Part shown: positions 35,044 through 45,087 of the stretch, one piece after another
Numbering within the stretch: the first letter of the stretch is position 1
How the letters are laid out: every line of letters starts with the position of its first letter
Assembly (NCBI GenBank): GCA_004193285.1
Contig: SECP01000002.1
Location: 124,001-188,000, forward strand
Direction of reading: 5' to 3'
Source: Myxococcales bacterium
GTDB taxonomy: Bacteria > Myxococcota_A > Polyangia > Polyangiales > Polyangiaceae
DNA length: 64,000 bases
Notes under the pieces: model-generated
Told to the model about the DNA's origin: nothing
The model's database searches: none
Seen by the model: the letters and a program-made list of their open reading frames with translations, nothing else
Translations under genes and position numbers: made by a program

Positions 35044-35861
35044 GCCGCGCCGTACAAAGCCTCGCCGCGCACGACGCGCCCATCGCGGAAGCTCATCAGC
35101 TCCGTCGCGCGGACGGGTGAGGCGCCCCCGAGCGCAGCTTGGTAGACGACGGTGAGGGTCTCGCTGCGGGCGCTCCAGTGCGCGACCTCCAGCTCGAAGC
35201 GCAGCTCCGCAATCTGCGCGAGCGCGCGCTGCCAGTAGCTGCGGAGCGCGGCTTTGCCTTCGAGCCGCGCCGTACCGAAGATTCGCTCCGCCTTGGGGCT
35301 GACGAAGATCGCATCCTCCGCGAAGTGCGCGAGCACCGCCTCCACATCCCGCCGGTTCCACGCTTCTACCCAGTCGAGCGCGAATTGCTGCGCCGCCGCC
35401 TCGGTGAGCTTACCTGGCAGCGCTACCGCTTGGGGAGCGGAGGTGAGCTGCGAGAGCACGTGCGGCTCGAACGGCACCGAGCGGCGCTTGGACAAGTCAA
35501 TGTGAGCGGCCACGACTTCGCGCGTGGCCGAGAGCACCTGCTTTTGCTGGTCCAGCATGTACTGCCCGAGTCGGAGGGTCTTGGGCCGCACCTCCAGCAC
35601 GCCCGTATAAACCTCGAGCGCCTCTCCCTCTCTGAGCTCGGATAGGTAACGCACGCTCTCTTCCAGCGCGAACATGCCTCGCGTGCTGGCGCTCAGGTAC
35701 GGCTCGTCCAGCCCGTAGCGCGCGAAGAAGCACCAGACCCCGCGGTTGAACAGGTCCACGTACCACGCGACGTTCATATGACCCATCGAGTCGAGGTAGC
35801 GGGGCTCCACGACCCCGGAAAGCGTCAGCTCCAGCTCGCGAACCTTGGATAGGTCGGTCAT
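35028..35861 (-). CDS. Two-domain protein: 4HBT thioesterase fused to SnoaL/NTF2-like domain
   Basis: The 277-aa protein has an N-terminal hotdog thioesterase half (about residues 10-140) with VEPRYLDSMGHMNVAWY, where the Asp/His-Met-Asn block is the 4HBT active-site pattern. A C-terminal SnoaL-like half (about 155-275) has FALDWVEAWNRRDVEAVLA, HFAEDAIFVSP and GKAALRSYW. The first half would hydrolyse acyl-thioesters. The second has a ligand-binding cone fold. The fusion is unusual, and whether the second half is catalytic is not clear. Confidence 0.75.
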   Translation of the reverse strand: MTDLSKVRELELTLSGVVEPRYLDSMGHMNVAWYVDLFNRGVWCFFARYGLDEPYLSASTRGMFALEESVRYLSELREGEALEVYTGVLEVRPKTLRLGQYMLDQQKQVLSATREVVAAHIDLSKRRSVPFEPHVLSQLTSAPQAVALPGKLTEAAAQQFALDWVEAWNRRDVEAVLAHFAEDAIFVSPKAERIFGTARLEGKAALRSYWQRALAQIAELRFELEVAHWSARSETLTVVYQAALGGASPVRATELMSFRDGRVVRGEALYGAAQNVT

Positions 35862-35912
35862 GTCCAGGCACTTAGCCCCATGCCGACCGTCGTCAACGCG
35901 GCTTTGGACCGA

Positions 35913-36701
35913 TCAGTCGTGCCCCTGTCGGAGTCGGTCCGCCGGGTCGAAGCGGAAGAAGAGGGCGAGCTCCGCGTAGAGCTTGCCGTGCCGTCGCTCC
36001 AGCTCCAGCGGCTTCTCGAAGAACTGTTCGACGACGACCGCAAAGAACTCCGGAGCATTCGTAGCCCCGTACGCGTCGATGCCCGTGCTGCGGTGCCGGT
36101 CCACCGCCTCCACCAGCGCTTCGTACTCGGCGCTGGCCACCTTGGACCACACGGAATAGCGCTCCAGCCCATCCAGCGCCGGCGTGCCGTCCATCGCGCC
36201 GTCCGCCGCGTCCAGCTGATGAGCAAACTCGTGAATCACGACGTCGTGCCCGTCCGCCCCGTTCGCGACGCCGCTCTGCACCGAATCCCAAGCCAGCACC
36301 ACGACCCCTCGCGTCCAAGATTCGCCGAGCCTCGCCTGCTCGTCTTCGATGGTGACGTACCCTTCTTGGCGGCGCTGCCGGGCGCGGTAAGCGGAGGGAT
36401 AGATGATGACCGCGTCCAGATCCGCGTAGAGCGGCTCGTCCAGCTCCACCCGCCACAGCACGAGCAGGCAAGCGCGCGCCGCCACCGCCACGCGCATCTC
36501 TTCCGTGACGACGAGCCCTCCCCCTCCCTCGAAGCTCTTCTCCGAGTTGAAGACGCGCACGAGCGCTTCGAGCTTGTCGAGCTCCGCGTCCGTCAGGAGC
36601 TGCGCGCACGGAATGCGTCGTCGCAGGTGCTCCCGAAATTCAGCCGGAAAGGGCTGCGCCAGCACCTCGGCCCGACTCAGCCGTCGCCACCAATCGAACA
36701 T
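35913..36701 (-). CDS. MtfA-like zinc metallopeptidase (M90 family)
   Basis: The 262-aa protein has the metal-binding motif HEFAHQLD (His157, Glu158, His161) and a downstream Glu in APEFFAVVVEQFFEKP as third ligand. VIIYPSAY, YVTIEDEQA and SWTRGVVVLAWDSV match E. coli MtfA, an aminopeptidase that inactivates the Mlc repressor. No Mlc or PTS gene is in the window, so the target here is unknown. Confidence 0.85.
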   Translation of the reverse strand: MFDWWRRLSRAEVLAQPFPAEFREHLRRRIPCAQLLTDAELDKLEALVRVFNSEKSFEGGGGLVVTEEMRVAVAARACLLVLWRVELDEPLYADLDAVIIYPSAYRARQRRQEGYVTIEDEQARLGESWTRGVVVLAWDSVQSGVANGADGHDVVIHEFAHQLDAADGAMDGTPALDGLERYSVWSKVASAEYEALVEAVDRHRSTGIDAYGATNAPEFFAVVVEQFFEKPLELERRHGKLYAELALFFRFDPADRLRQGHD

Positions 36702-36754
36702 GGCGGCAGCTTGCCACGAGCGGCGGCTGGCCGTCCTTGGGCGTTAGCGGAAGC

Positions 36755-37822
36755 TCACTTGGGCACGGCGGGCACGCTCCCGCAGTCCACGACCGAGAGC
36801 GTCGAATCCATGCGAAAGTGCGAGCCGTTGGAGTGCCGCTCCGCGTGAAACAGGTCCAGCGCGTAGACGCCGCCCTTTTCCAAGCCGAGCTCGGCGGCAT
36901 GCTCGTCGAGGACGATCGTGTCTTCCAGCTGGGAGTGCAGGCCGCCCAGGTCCATCGCCAGCTTGCCGTTGATGAAGGCCCACACGTCGTCGTCCCCCTT
37001 GAAGGTGAAGGATTCACCGCCGGAGTACTTGAACTTGATGTGCAGCTCGGTCGTGAAGCCGTAGTTGTGGGGCTTGTTGTCCTGACCCTGGAAGGTGTCG
37101 TCCCAACCCGCGCCGTCCATGGGCACGAAGTTCTCGCTGCGGAATGAGACCACGTCCCCCACTCCCGTTGGCTCCATCTTGAAATAGATGAGAAAGCTCT
37201 GGCTCACGTCGGGCGTATCTCGGTACCACTGGTCGAAGGTCGCCTTATCGGTCGTCTGGCGACCGGTCGGGCACGCCTCTGCGTCCGGCGCGGCTCCACA
37301 CACGGAAGCGTAGACAGGCTTCGAGTCTGCCCCGAGCGCCGTTGCGACGAGGCCGGGTATGACGACCTGCCCCCCGTACGCTTCGAAGTCCGGGTGGCGC
37401 TCGGGATCCTTGCTCCGGAAGTCGCGCACCACGCCGACCAGGACGCCGCAGCCTTCGTTGCCGCTCACGTCCACGTTCGGGCCGCCCGCGCCGCCCAAGT
37501 CGTCGATGCGGTCGCCGCGCTTGTAGCCGCCGGACTCCGTCATCGTGAGGCCGGTGAGCGGCGGCGCGGTGTTGCCGGTGCCGCCGCTGCCGCCCACATC
37601 CACCGGCGGGTCCAACACGAGGCCGGTGCCGCCCGCGCCGACGGGCACCGTGCCCTGGGTGCCGGCGCTGCTCGTCGTACCGGCGCTACCCCCGGAGCTC
37701 ACCGACTCCGGCTGGCTGCCGACGTTGGAAGCGCCAGGATCATTCGAGCTGCACGCCGCGAGCGAAAGCGCGACCACCGACACCAACGAAAGCGCGTGAG
37801 TCGCGCGAAAACCTAGTTTCAT
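36755..37822 (-). CDS. Fibro-slime domain lipoprotein
   Basis: The ATG at 37822 gives a signal with lipobox LAAC (Cys24); the upstream start at 37918 hides it. A Gly/Ser/Thr linker (about 26-100) precedes a fibro-slime/PA14-like domain: VGVVRDFRSKDPERHPDFEA at its start, then FTFKGDDDVWAFINGKLAMD and LGGLHSQ near the end. Fibro-slime domains occur in Myxococcus and Dictyostelium-like adhesive proteins. It should sit on the cell surface and may bind carbohydrate or Ca2+. Confidence 0.82.
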   Translation of the reverse strand: MKLGFRATHALSLVSVVALSLAACSSNDPGASNVGSQPESVSSGGSAGTTSSAGTQGTVPVGAGGTGLVLDPPVDVGGSGGTGNTAPPLTGLTMTESGGYKRGDRIDDLGGAGGPNVDVSGNEGCGVLVGVVRDFRSKDPERHPDFEAYGGQVVIPGLVATALGADSKPVYASVCGAAPDAEACPTGRQTTDKATFDQWYRDTPDVSQSFLIYFKMEPTGVGDVVSFRSENFVPMDGAGWDDTFQGQDNKPHNYGFTTELHIKFKYSGGESFTFKGDDDVWAFINGKLAMDLGGLHSQLEDTIVLDEHAAELGLEKGGVYALDLFHAERHSNGSHFRMDSTLSVVDCGSVPAVPK

Positions 37823-38365
37823 GAACTGGCTCCACTCCAGAGGATGAGTGACGGCACCGTAGCGGTGTTCGCAGCGTGAGCCAACCGTGGCGCGACGCGC
37901 GTCGTCACTTTCGTTCACGGCAGATTGATGCAGCCGCTTAAGCGCGCAAGGGCCAAATCAACCAAAACCGCGCTCACTGAATTTATCGGCGCTGCATGCT
38001 CTCTCGGAGGCGGTTCGTGCCTATTTCCCGACCTGGGGGTGGGGCTGCCGAAACGTGGGCCAGACTCGCAGAAACTGCCGTATCGGCCCTCATTCGCGCT
38101 CGTTGGCTCACGAGAGGCAAAGGTGCACGCCAGAAACAATCCAGCGCAGGCCACCAATCACTCCCAAGAGTGATTATTCGTCACTGGCGGTGAGCTGAAA
38201 ATCACCCCGAGGTGACAGGCGGCGCCCGCCAACGTCAGCAAAAGGCGGAGGGCGCGTCGCTCGACGCGGTTCGGCGGCAGTAGTCGACGTCGCGGCCTGG
38301 CGAGAGCAATGGCGGGCCACAGCTTGGCAGCAGCGGGGCGCTCGCCCAGCACGCTACCCCTCGCA
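37823..38365. other. Intergenic region upstream of the fibro-slime gene
   Basis: No gene was found. GC content looks lower than in the flanking genes between about 37930 and 38180. The only structure noted is the cluster of short inverted repeats at 38156-38215. Confidence 0.5.
38156..38215. promoter_or_regulatory. Cluster of three TCAC...GTGA inverted repeats
   Basis: 38156-38175 is a perfect 8-bp inverted repeat (AATCACTC, 4-base gap, GAGTGATT). TCAC/GTGA at 38181-38193 and TCACC/GGTGA at 38202-38215 follow. The spacing between centres is about 21 bases, or two helical turns, which fits cooperative binding of a dimeric regulator. Confidence 0.45.
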
Positions 38366-38941
38366 TCAAAGGGCTGAATCGGCTTTGGCCGCCCGAGGCC
38401 GCCGCCAAAGCTTCCACGCCCCCGCGCCCAGCAAGCCGACGACGAGCGCGGCGCCGAGCAGCTCTTCCAGATGTGCCGCTCGCGCCAAGGCCTGGTTGAG
38501 GACGGCGCCCAGCGCATACCCCGCGCCGCCAACCGCCGCCGACCAGAGCGCGCCGCCGAGCGCGTTCAGCCAAGCGAAGCGCGCGCGCGAGAAGCCGCTC
38601 GCGCCGAGCAGCGCGGGAGTCACCGTGCGGATGCCCACCACGAAGCGGAACCCGAGCACGAAGAAGTCACCAAACCGGAGCAGGTGCCGCTGCACCGCCT
38701 CCGCGCGGCGCTTCCACTCTGGTCGACGGTCCAAGAACGGCTGGCCGTAGCGGCGGCCGAGCTGAAACCAAAGCTGGTCCCCGGCCACGCTGCCGACGAA
38801 AGCGCACAGGATGACCCAGGGCAGCGACAAATACCCGCGGTGCGCGAGCGCGCCGGCGGCCACCAAAATCGTCTCACCCTCCAAGAAGGTTCCGAAAGCG
38901 ACCGCCAGGTATCCAAAGCGAACGATGAGGCCTTCGAGCAT
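38366..38941 (-). CDS. DedA / SNARE-associated family membrane protein
   Basis: The 191-aa protein has GTFLEGETILVAAGALAHRG near the N terminus and SVAGDQLWFQLGRRYG and FGDFFVLGFRFVVGIRTVTP. These are hallmarks of DedA proteins, including the conserved Glu and Arg-containing blocks. Four or five hydrophobic segments follow. DedA proteins recycle undecaprenyl phosphate or move lipids across the inner membrane. It diverges from ftsH, with 66 bases between the starts. Confidence 0.85.
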   Translation of the reverse strand: MLEGLIVRFGYLAVAFGTFLEGETILVAAGALAHRGYLSLPWVILCAFVGSVAGDQLWFQLGRRYGQPFLDRRPEWKRRAEAVQRHLLRFGDFFVLGFRFVVGIRTVTPALLGASGFSRARFAWLNALGGALWSAAVGGAGYALGAVLNQALARAAHLEELLGAALVVGLLGAGAWKLWRRPRAAKADSAL

Positions 38942-39007
38942 CCAGGGCCCAGCTTATCTGGTGGGGAAGCTCTGGCCAGAGCGCACGCTCACCCTTACAT
39001 TGCGCCC

Positions 39008-41014
39008 ATGGCCGAAACCCCGTCCGTCAGGCCCCCGCCTAGCCGCTCATCGGCCAACCTGGGGCCGCCCGAAGACAGAGCAAGTCGGCCGCCGTGGCGC
39101 ACGGAGGGCCTGCCTCCCAACAAGGCAAACGGCGGCACCCCGCCCAAGCAAGAGCGCAATTGGGGCAAGTTCCTCATTCGCGCGCTGCTCGTTTACGGCG
39201 CCGTGTTCGCCTTCCTCACCATCCAGGACCACATGTCCGGTCCGGAGGCGATCTCGTACACCGAGTTCGACAAGCAGGTGGAGGCCAAGAACATCGGGGA
39301 GGTGTTTGCGCGCGGCTACACGATTCAGGGCGAGCTCCGGAATCCCAAACCGGTCCCGGCGGACTCCAAGCCGAAGCAGCCTGGTAACTACAAGCGTTTC
39401 TCTACCGAGCGCCCCGTGTTCGCGGAGGACGACCTGCTGGCGCGCCTGGCCGCTGGCGGCGCCACCGTGCGGGCCACGCCCTTGGTGGAGGAGCGCGGCG
39501 CCCTCGCCAACCTGCTCATCTCCTTTGGGCCGATGTTGCTCTTGGTCGGCTTCTACCTGTGGATGTTCAAGCGCCAGCAGTCGGCCATGGGCGGGCTTCT
39601 GGGCGGCGGCAAGCAGCGCAAGCCGGTCGACCCGGAGACCGTGCGGGTCACCTTCGAGGACGTGGCGGGTATCGACGAGGTGGAGGACGAGATTCAGGAG
39701 CTCGTGGACTACCTGAAGCATCCGGAAAAGTACCGGGACCTGGGCGCCCGAGCGCCGAAAGGGGTGCTGCTGAGCGGCGCCCCCGGGACCGGTAAAACCC
39801 TCCTCGCACGCGCCACCGCCGGCGAAGCAGGCGTGCCGTTCTTCTCCGCGAGCGCCTCGGAGTTCATCGAGATGATCGTGGGCGTCGGCGCCAGCCGCGT
39901 GCGTGAGCTGTTTCAAGCCGCGCGCGAGGTCGCGCCGGCCATCATCTTCATCGACGAAATCGACACGATCGGTCGCTCTCGCGGCGGTGCCCGCGCGATG
40001 GGCGGCCACGACGAGCGCGAGCAGACGCTCAACCAGATCCTGACGGAGATGGACGGCTTTTCCGGCTCGGAGGGCGTGATCGTCATCGCCGCCACCAACC
40101 GGGCGGACGTGCTGGACGCCGCGCTGCTGCGCCCCGGCCGATTCGACCGCAGCATCACCGTGCACGCGCCGGATCAAGCGGGTCGTCTCGCGATCCTGAA
40201 GGTGCATGCCAAAAAGGTGGCGATGGGCCCGGACGGCGATCTCGAGCACATTTCGCGGATCACGCCCGGCATGACCGGCGCCGAGCTGGCCAACCTCGTC
40301 AACGAAGCCGCGCTCCTCGCCGTGCGCAGGCGCCGTTCCGCGATCGGCCTGGCGGATTTGACGGACGCGCTGGAGAAGGTGCAGCTGGGCACCGCGCGCA
40401 AGGTCGTCATCCCGCCGGAGGAGCGCCGCCGCACCGCGTACCACGAAGCCGGGCACGCCCTCTTGGGCATGTTGCAGCCGGGCGCGGACCCGGTCCGCAA
40501 GGTGTCGATCATCCCGCGCGGCCGCGCGCTGGGCGTCACTCTCTCCACCCCGGAGCAGGACCGTTACGGCTACGACTCCACCTACTTGAAGGGCCGGATG
40601 ATCGGCGCGCTCGGAGGCATGGCCGCCGAGCAGGTGGTGTTCGGAGTCGTGACGACCGGCGCCGAGAGCGATCTTCAAACCTGCACCGGCATCGCGCGCT
40701 CCATGGTCGGCCGTTGGGGCATGTCCGAGCGTATCGGCCCAGTGTCGGTCTTCCCGCCCGACGGGGACCCGCGCATGATGGGCGTCGCCGAGGAGACGCT
40801 AGACGCGGTGGACCAAGAGGTGCGGCGCCTCATCGAAGAGTCGTACCGCCGCGCGGTGCAGCTGCTCACCGAGAATCGCGCCAAGCTCGACAGCATCGTG
40901 ACCGAGCTGCTCAAAAGCGAAACGCTGGACGAAGACGCAGTGTACGCGGCCGCCGGTCTGCCTCACGTCAAGACCTCCGTGCCCGCCGGTCTCGCCGCGT
41001 CCGTGGTTGCGTAG
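39008..41014 (+). CDS. ftsH: ATP-dependent zinc metalloprotease FtsH
   Basis: With the ATG at 39008 the protein is 668 aa. It has a Pro-rich cytoplasmic N terminus of about 50 residues, membrane segments at about 55-71 and 168-186, a periplasmic domain between, then the AAA module with Walker A GAPGTGKT (257-264), Walker B IIFIDEID (312-319), the [22 protein letters not shown] and the zinc site HEAGH (479-483). It would degrade membrane and regulatory proteins. The N-terminal extension is longer than in E. coli FtsH. The listed upstream in-frame codons belong to the antisense of dedA and were dropped. Confidence 0.95.
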   Translation: MAETPSVRPPPSRSSANLGPPEDRASRPPWRTEGLPPNKANGGTPPKQERNWGKFLIRALLVYGAVFAFLTIQDHMSGPEAISYTEFDKQVEAKNIGEVFARGYTIQGELRNPKPVPADSKPKQPGNYKRFSTERPVFAEDDLLARLAAGGATVRATPLVEERGALANLLISFGPMLLLVGFYLWMFKRQQSAMGGLLGGGKQRKPVDPETVRVTFEDVAGIDEVEDEIQELVDYLKHPEKYRDLGARAPKGVLLSGAPGTGKTLLARATAGEAGVPFFSASASEFIEMIVGVGASRVRELFQAAREVAPAIIFIDEIDTIGRSRGGARAMGGHDEREQTLNQILTEMDGFSGSEGVIVIAATNRADVLDAALLRPGRFDRSITVHAPDQAGRLAILKVHAKKVAMGPDGDLEHISRITPGMTGAELANLVNEAALLAVRRRRSAIGLADLTDALEKVQLGTARKVVIPPEERRRTAYHEAGHALLGMLQPGADPVRKVSIIPRGRALGVTLSTPEQDRYGYDSTYLKGRMIGALGGMAAEQVVFGVVTTGAESDLQTCTGIARSMVGRWGMSERIGPVSVFPPDGDPRMMGVAEETLDAVDQEVRRLIEESYRRAVQLLTENRAKLDSIVTELLKSETLDEDAVYAAAGLPHVKTSVPAGLAASVVA

Positions 41015-41073
41015 CGGCAGAGCGCCTGAAGGTTTGACGGCGCCGAGCGCAGCTCCTACCGTGACGGGGCTGC

Positions 41074-41835
41074 ATGGTGAGCTGCCCCCGCTGCGGAGCC
41101 AACATCGATCGTTCGGCGCGGGCCTGCCCCTACTGCCAGACCGAAACGCCGTACGGTCGTGAGCAGGCGGAGCGCCAGGCCGCCTACCAGCAGCACACGG
41201 CGCACACGGAGCAAGCGCAGCGCGCGCACGAGCGCAACTTGCGGCAGCAAGCGCTGGCGAAGAAGGCGCAGCACGCCATGATCTGGTCGCTCGCGGCCAC
41301 GTTCACCTGCTGCTTCCCGGCCGCGATCGTCGGCTTGGTGATGGGCCTCAACGTGAAAGGCGCTGCCAAGCGGGAAAACATCGTCGCCCCCGGCACCTCC
41401 ACGGTCGCGGTGGTGTTCGGCTGCTTGTCGTTCGCGCTCTTCGGGCTCGGCGTGGCCATGTACATCCACGACAGCCGGCAGACCGAGTCTCGGATCGCCG
41501 TGTTGAAGGCGCAGGTGGACGCGGCCCCTGCCGCCGAACGGCTGGAGCAGCCGCTGGCGTGCGCGCTCACCGAGCTAGAGCTGTTGAAGGAAGGCTACGC
41601 TGGTACGAGCGGTCTCAACATCAGCGGCTTCGAATGCGCGGGCCGTGTAGATCAAGACGGTGATCGCGCGCGGCTGCAAGACGTGCGATTTCGCTCCAGC
41701 TCGAGCGCTCGGCACACGGTCGCGGCCTGCCTGGCGCGCGGCGCGCGCTGGAGCGTGAAGGAGCTGCGGGCGGACGGCACCTGCGCCGTGGGCGCAGCCG
41801 CTCCGAGCGCAGCACCCTCCGCGCCGGCCCCCTGA
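41074..41835 (+). CDS. Zinc-ribbon membrane protein
   Basis: The 253-aa protein starts with a zinc ribbon (SCPRCGANIDRSARACPYC, four Cys in CxxC pairs), then a charged Gln/Ala-rich helix (about 25-65) and two hydrophobic segments (about 68-92 and 107-128) as in DUF4190-like proteins. The C-terminal 115 residues are soluble. Function is unknown. It follows ftsH by 59 bases and may be cotranscribed. Confidence 0.7.
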   Translation: MVSCPRCGANIDRSARACPYCQTETPYGREQAERQAAYQQHTAHTEQAQRAHERNLRQQALAKKAQHAMIWSLAATFTCCFPAAIVGLVMGLNVKGAAKRENIVAPGTSTVAVVFGCLSFALFGLGVAMYIHDSRQTESRIAVLKAQVDAAPAAERLEQPLACALTELELLKEGYAGTSGLNISGFECAGRVDQDGDRARLQDVRFRSSSSARHTVAACLARGARWSVKELRADGTCAVGAAAPSAAPSAPAP

Positions 41836-41838
41836 GCG

Positions 41839-42705
41839 TCACTTGACGAGCCGCACGTCGTCGACCGCGACGCTGAGCTCTTGCTTGGGACCGACGACGA
41901 ACAGGACGCTGAACACGTGCTGCGCGTCGAACGACGCGGCGGTTCTGCCCACGCCTTCTTGGCGGAGGTCGCGGAAGGCGATCGTCACTTCCCGCCACTC
42001 CGGGCCCGCGGCAAACGCCGCGGAAAAGTGCGCAAAGCACGCGTTTTCACCCTCGGTGCCGAGGCAGCGATCGCCGAAAGGGTCCGTATCCGCGTTCGGT
42101 ACCTGCAGCTTCAGCTCGGTTTCCGAGCTGGCTCTGACCCAAAACCTGAGCGCCTCGAAGTCCTCCAAGCTGTACGGCTGGCGCTTCATCTCGACGTACA
42201 CGAAATCGAAGCCGAAGGCGGCACCCCAGCCTTGAAAGCCCGCGACTTGCACCTGCGCAGCCCAGTGACTGTCGCCGCGCGGCGGCGTCAGCGGAGTCAT
42301 CGTGAACGGGATGCCTTGAGGCGGCGTGACCACGCCCACGCTCGCGTCCCGCAGCACGTACCAATCGCCGTTCGTCTCGGCGAGGCCGGAGTCCCCATCC
42401 TCCATGTCATCGATCAGGCTGGAGGTCGTGTACTCCGGGTCCGGCCCGCTACCGCCGGTGCCCGCTTCCCCTCCGGCCCCTGCCGCGGCTCCGCCCGCCG
42501 CCGCGCCGGCGCTGTCCCCGCTCGTGCCGCCGATTGGCTCCGACTCACGTCCGCCCTCGGCCTCTCCCTCCGCTCCAGCCTGACTGGCGCCTGATGCACC
42601 TTCGACGGGCAAGGCGCTTCGAAAGCTGTCGCCCCAACACGCCGAGTACCCGAACGCCAAAGTCGACACCAGCCAAGCCACCGAGACCCGCATCGCGACC
42701 AGCAT
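41839..42705 (-). CDS. Lipoprotein with carbohydrate-binding-like domain
   Basis: The start at 42705 (or 42693) gives a signal ending at YSAC (Cys23), a weak lipobox. A Gly/Ala/Ser/Glu linker of about 75 residues precedes a jelly-roll-type domain beginning at LIDDMEDGDSGLAETNGDWY, with ALRFWVRASSETELKLQVP and a C-terminal VAVDDVRLVK. This resembles CBM11/CIA30-like binding domains in secreted proteins. No catalytic domain is present. Confidence 0.7.
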   Translation of the reverse strand: MLVAMRVSVAWLVSTLAFGYSACWGDSFRSALPVEGASGASQAGAEGEAEGGRESEPIGGTSGDSAGAAAGGAAAGAGGEAGTGGSGPDPEYTTSSLIDDMEDGDSGLAETNGDWYVLRDASVGVVTPPQGIPFTMTPLTPPRGDSHWAAQVQVAGFQGWGAAFGFDFVYVEMKRQPYSLEDFEALRFWVRASSETELKLQVPNADTDPFGDRCLGTEGENACFAHFSAAFAAGPEWREVTIAFRDLRQEGVGRTAASFDAQHVFSVLFVVGPKQELSVAVDDVRLVK

Positions 42706-42776
42706 GACACGGAACTTTGCGGCTGACTTGGGGCGCTGGGCGGCCCTCGTCACTTGGAGAATACACGCAAGCGCGC

Positions 42777-43214
42777 TCAGCGCGGAGCCTGGTAACTGGT
42801 GATGGAGGCGAAGAACGGCGCCGCAGCTTCGGCCTCCTGCTGCGTGAGCGTGGGCAGCCGGTTCAGCTCGTCGCACCACGGCAAGCGCCCCTCGAGGCCG
42901 ACTTGGATGACCGGGGGGACGCGCGCCGGCTCGTCCAACGTCGCAATGGTGATTTCGGCGGGCGCTCCGTCACGCTCGTAGGTGAGCGGCGTGCCGCAAT
43001 CCGGGCAAAAGCCGCGCTGCACTCGGTTGGAGCTGCGGAAGCGCTTGGGCTCGGAGGTGAGCCAGCGAAGGGCAAGCGCGGTCACGAAGGGCGCGAAGGC
43101 GTTGCCCAGCGCGCGCTGACACATCCGGCAGTGACAGATGGAAGCGCGCCCGAGCGCCTCCGCTTCGTAGCGCACGGCTCCGCACTGGCACCCGCCACTC
43201 CACTTTTCTTTCAT
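42777..43214 (-). CDS. GFA-family protein (glutathione-dependent formaldehyde-activating-enzyme-like)
   Basis: The ATG at 43214 gives 145 aa starting MKEKWSGGCQCGAVRYEAE. Zinc-site Cys are in CQCG, CHCRMC and FCPDCGTPL, in the usual GFA order. Most GFA proteins are uncharacterised zinc-binding enzymes and not formaldehyde enzymes. The in-frame upstream extension lacks the family pattern. Confidence 0.87.
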   Translation of the reverse strand: MKEKWSGGCQCGAVRYEAEALGRASICHCRMCQRALGNAFAPFVTALALRWLTSEPKRFRSSNRVQRGFCPDCGTPLTYERDGAPAEITIATLDEPARVPPVIQVGLEGRLPWCDELNRLPTLTQQEAEAAAPFFASITSYQAPR

Positions 43215-43479
43215 GGCCGCGAGCTTAGCTCCGCTGGACCGCCGCGTTCGAAGGCAGAGCCGGTCACCGCCGAGCAAACCGGTCGCCGAACCGGGCTGCG
43301 AGGCGCCCCCGACACACCGCAGAAACGCCGGAAATGTGCGCAGTCCCGAGGGCCGCGCGACGTGAATTGCCACGATCGCGATCTTTTCGCACGTCGTGAT
43401 TTGGTTGGCGGCGACCGACGCAGGCTCAGCGGACCTGAATGACGCGTGGCACATCGCTTGCTCCAGCGTCAGCGCACCC

Positions 43480-45087
43480 ATGGCTACGCGCTCACCCACG
43501 CCGAACCGCGACTCGGGCAGCGGCCTGAGGGGTCGCGAAGACTCGCCGAGCGTGCTCCCCGGCGAGGTGCTGGGCGGAAAGTACCGCATCGAGGCGCGGC
43601 TGGCCGAAGGCGGCATGGGCGTGGTGCTGCGCGCAACCCACCTGGACCTGGACTGCCCGGTCGCGATCAAGGTCCTCCGGCCGGAGCTCAGCTCGAACGA
43701 GGACGTCGTCGCGCGGCTCCTGGCGGAGGCGCGCATCGCCGCGAGCTTGCGCTCCAAGCACGTCAACCGGGTCTTGGACGTGGGGCGCACGGCGGCGGGA
43801 GTCCCCTACTTGGTGCTGGAGTACCTGGAAGGGTGCGATTTGGGTGGCTACCTGGAGCGAAGGGGCGCGCTGCCGATCTCGGAAGCGGTCGACTACGTGC
43901 TGCAGGCCTGTGAGGCTCTGGCGGAGGCGCACGCCATCGGCATCGTGCACCGTGACATGAAGCCAGAGAACTTGTTCCTGGCCGAAGAGGCGGACGGCGG
44001 CTTCGTGCTCAAGGTGCTGGACTTCGGCATCTCCAAACCGCCCGCTGGTCGCCGCGGGGAGCGCAGCCTCACCAATCCGTTCGAGGTCGTCGGCTCTCCG
44101 ACGTACATGTCGCCCGAGCAGGTACGCGGCGGCAACGTGGACGCGCGAACCGATGTTTGGGCGCTGGGAGTCGTGCTTCACGAGCTGTGCACCTCGAGCA
44201 TCTTCTTCGAAGAAGAATCGCTTACCGCGACCTTCAAGCGCGTGCTGGATCCGCAGGACCTCCCGCCGGCGATCGCGGAGGGAGAGGACGCCGCGCGCGT
44301 GCACGAGATCATCGCGCGCTGCCTGGAGCGCGAGCCGGAGCGGCGCTTTCAAGACATGGTCGAGCTGGCGCAGGCGCTGTCGCCCCTCGGGACCGACAGC
44401 TTGCAAGCGGCCCGCGTGGCCAAGGTCGCGGCGGCCGCGCGCGCTCGTTTCATCGCGCTGAAGAGCAGCGCGGAAACGCCGCTCGTCGGAACCCCGCTGG
44501 CGCTCACGACTTCGCGCGTCGACCTCGCGCTGCTGACGAGTGCTCGGCCGGCTACGCAGAAGCGGCGCCTTCGTACGTGGAGCGTCGTGGCTGCGGCGGC
44601 CATCGCGGCCACCGTGGGCGGGGCGCGCCAGTGGACGAACCGTCCCGGGAGCGAAGCCCACGTCGTGACCTCCGCCGCCGCGCAAGCCCCGAAGAGCCTG
44701 GAGGAGGCTGCTCCGGCGGAAGAAGCCGTGGTCACCGCGCCGCCGCCGACCGCCGCCGTGGCCCTGTCTCGCGCGCCGCTACCGCCGGCGGTGCTCGTGC
44801 CGCCGCGGCCGGTCTTCGTGCCGCCGCGGCCGGTCTTCGTGCCGCCGCGGCCGGTGCCGGTCCAGGCGCCGCTCGCGAACGCGGCCCCCACCTCGCCTGC
44901 GTCGGAAGCGAGCCCCTCGCCCGAGGAGGGCCCAGCGGGGGAGCTAGCCCACGAAGAAGCGGCGCCCGCCTCCGCGGAGCCGACCGCACACTTGGAAGCC
45001 GCCCAGCCCGCGCCTGACGTGGAGACCGCACCGAGCCATGGGTCCTTCGACGCGTGGGATCCGAATACGTTCGGTGGACGGAAGTGA
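43480..45087 (+). CDS. Ser/Thr protein kinase, membrane-anchored
   Basis: The ATG at 43480 gives 535 aa. The kinase domain (about 30-320) has AEGGMGVVL, Lys64 in VAIKVL, HRDMKPEN (157-164), DFG (181-183) and PTYMSPEQVRGG. After it come a single membrane segment (about 390-405), then an Ala/Pro/Glu tail with three PPRPVF-type repeats, probably in the periplasm. It is catalytically complete. The next gene starts in its stop codon (GTGA) and encodes a periplasmic TPR/PEGA-like protein, the usual partner layout in myxobacteria. Confidence 0.92.
   Translation: MATRSPTPNRDSGSGLRGREDSPSVLPGEVLGGKYRIEARLAEGGMGVVLRATHLDLDCPVAIKVLRPELSSNEDVVARLLAEARIAASLRSKHVNRVLDVGRTAAGVPYLVLEYLEGCDLGGYLERRGALPISEAVDYVLQACEALAEAHAIGIVHRDMKPENLFLAEEADGGFVLKVLDFGISKPPAGRRGERSLTNPFEVVGSPTYMSPEQVRGGNVDARTDVWALGVVLHELCTSSIFFEEESLTATFKRVLDPQDLPPAIAEGEDAARVHEIIARCLEREPERRFQDMVELAQALSPLGTDSLQAARVAKVAAAARARFIALKSSAETPLVGTPLALTTSRVDLALLTSARPATQKRRLRTWSVVAAAAIAATVGGARQWTNRPGSEAHVVTSAAAQAPKSLEEAAPAEEAVVTAPPPTAAVALSRAPLPPAVLVPPRPVFVPPRPVFVPPRPVPVQAPLANAAPTSPASEASPSPEEGPAGELAHEEAAPASAEPTAHLEAAQPAPDVETAPSHGSFDAWDPNTFGGRK
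44807..44868 (+). repeat. 21-bp in-gene tandem repeat encoding VPPRPVF
   Basis: Three consecutive 21-base units (GTGCCGCCGCGGCCGGTCTTC, last one varied) encode a 7-residue Pro-rich motif in the kinase tail. Confidence 0.85.
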
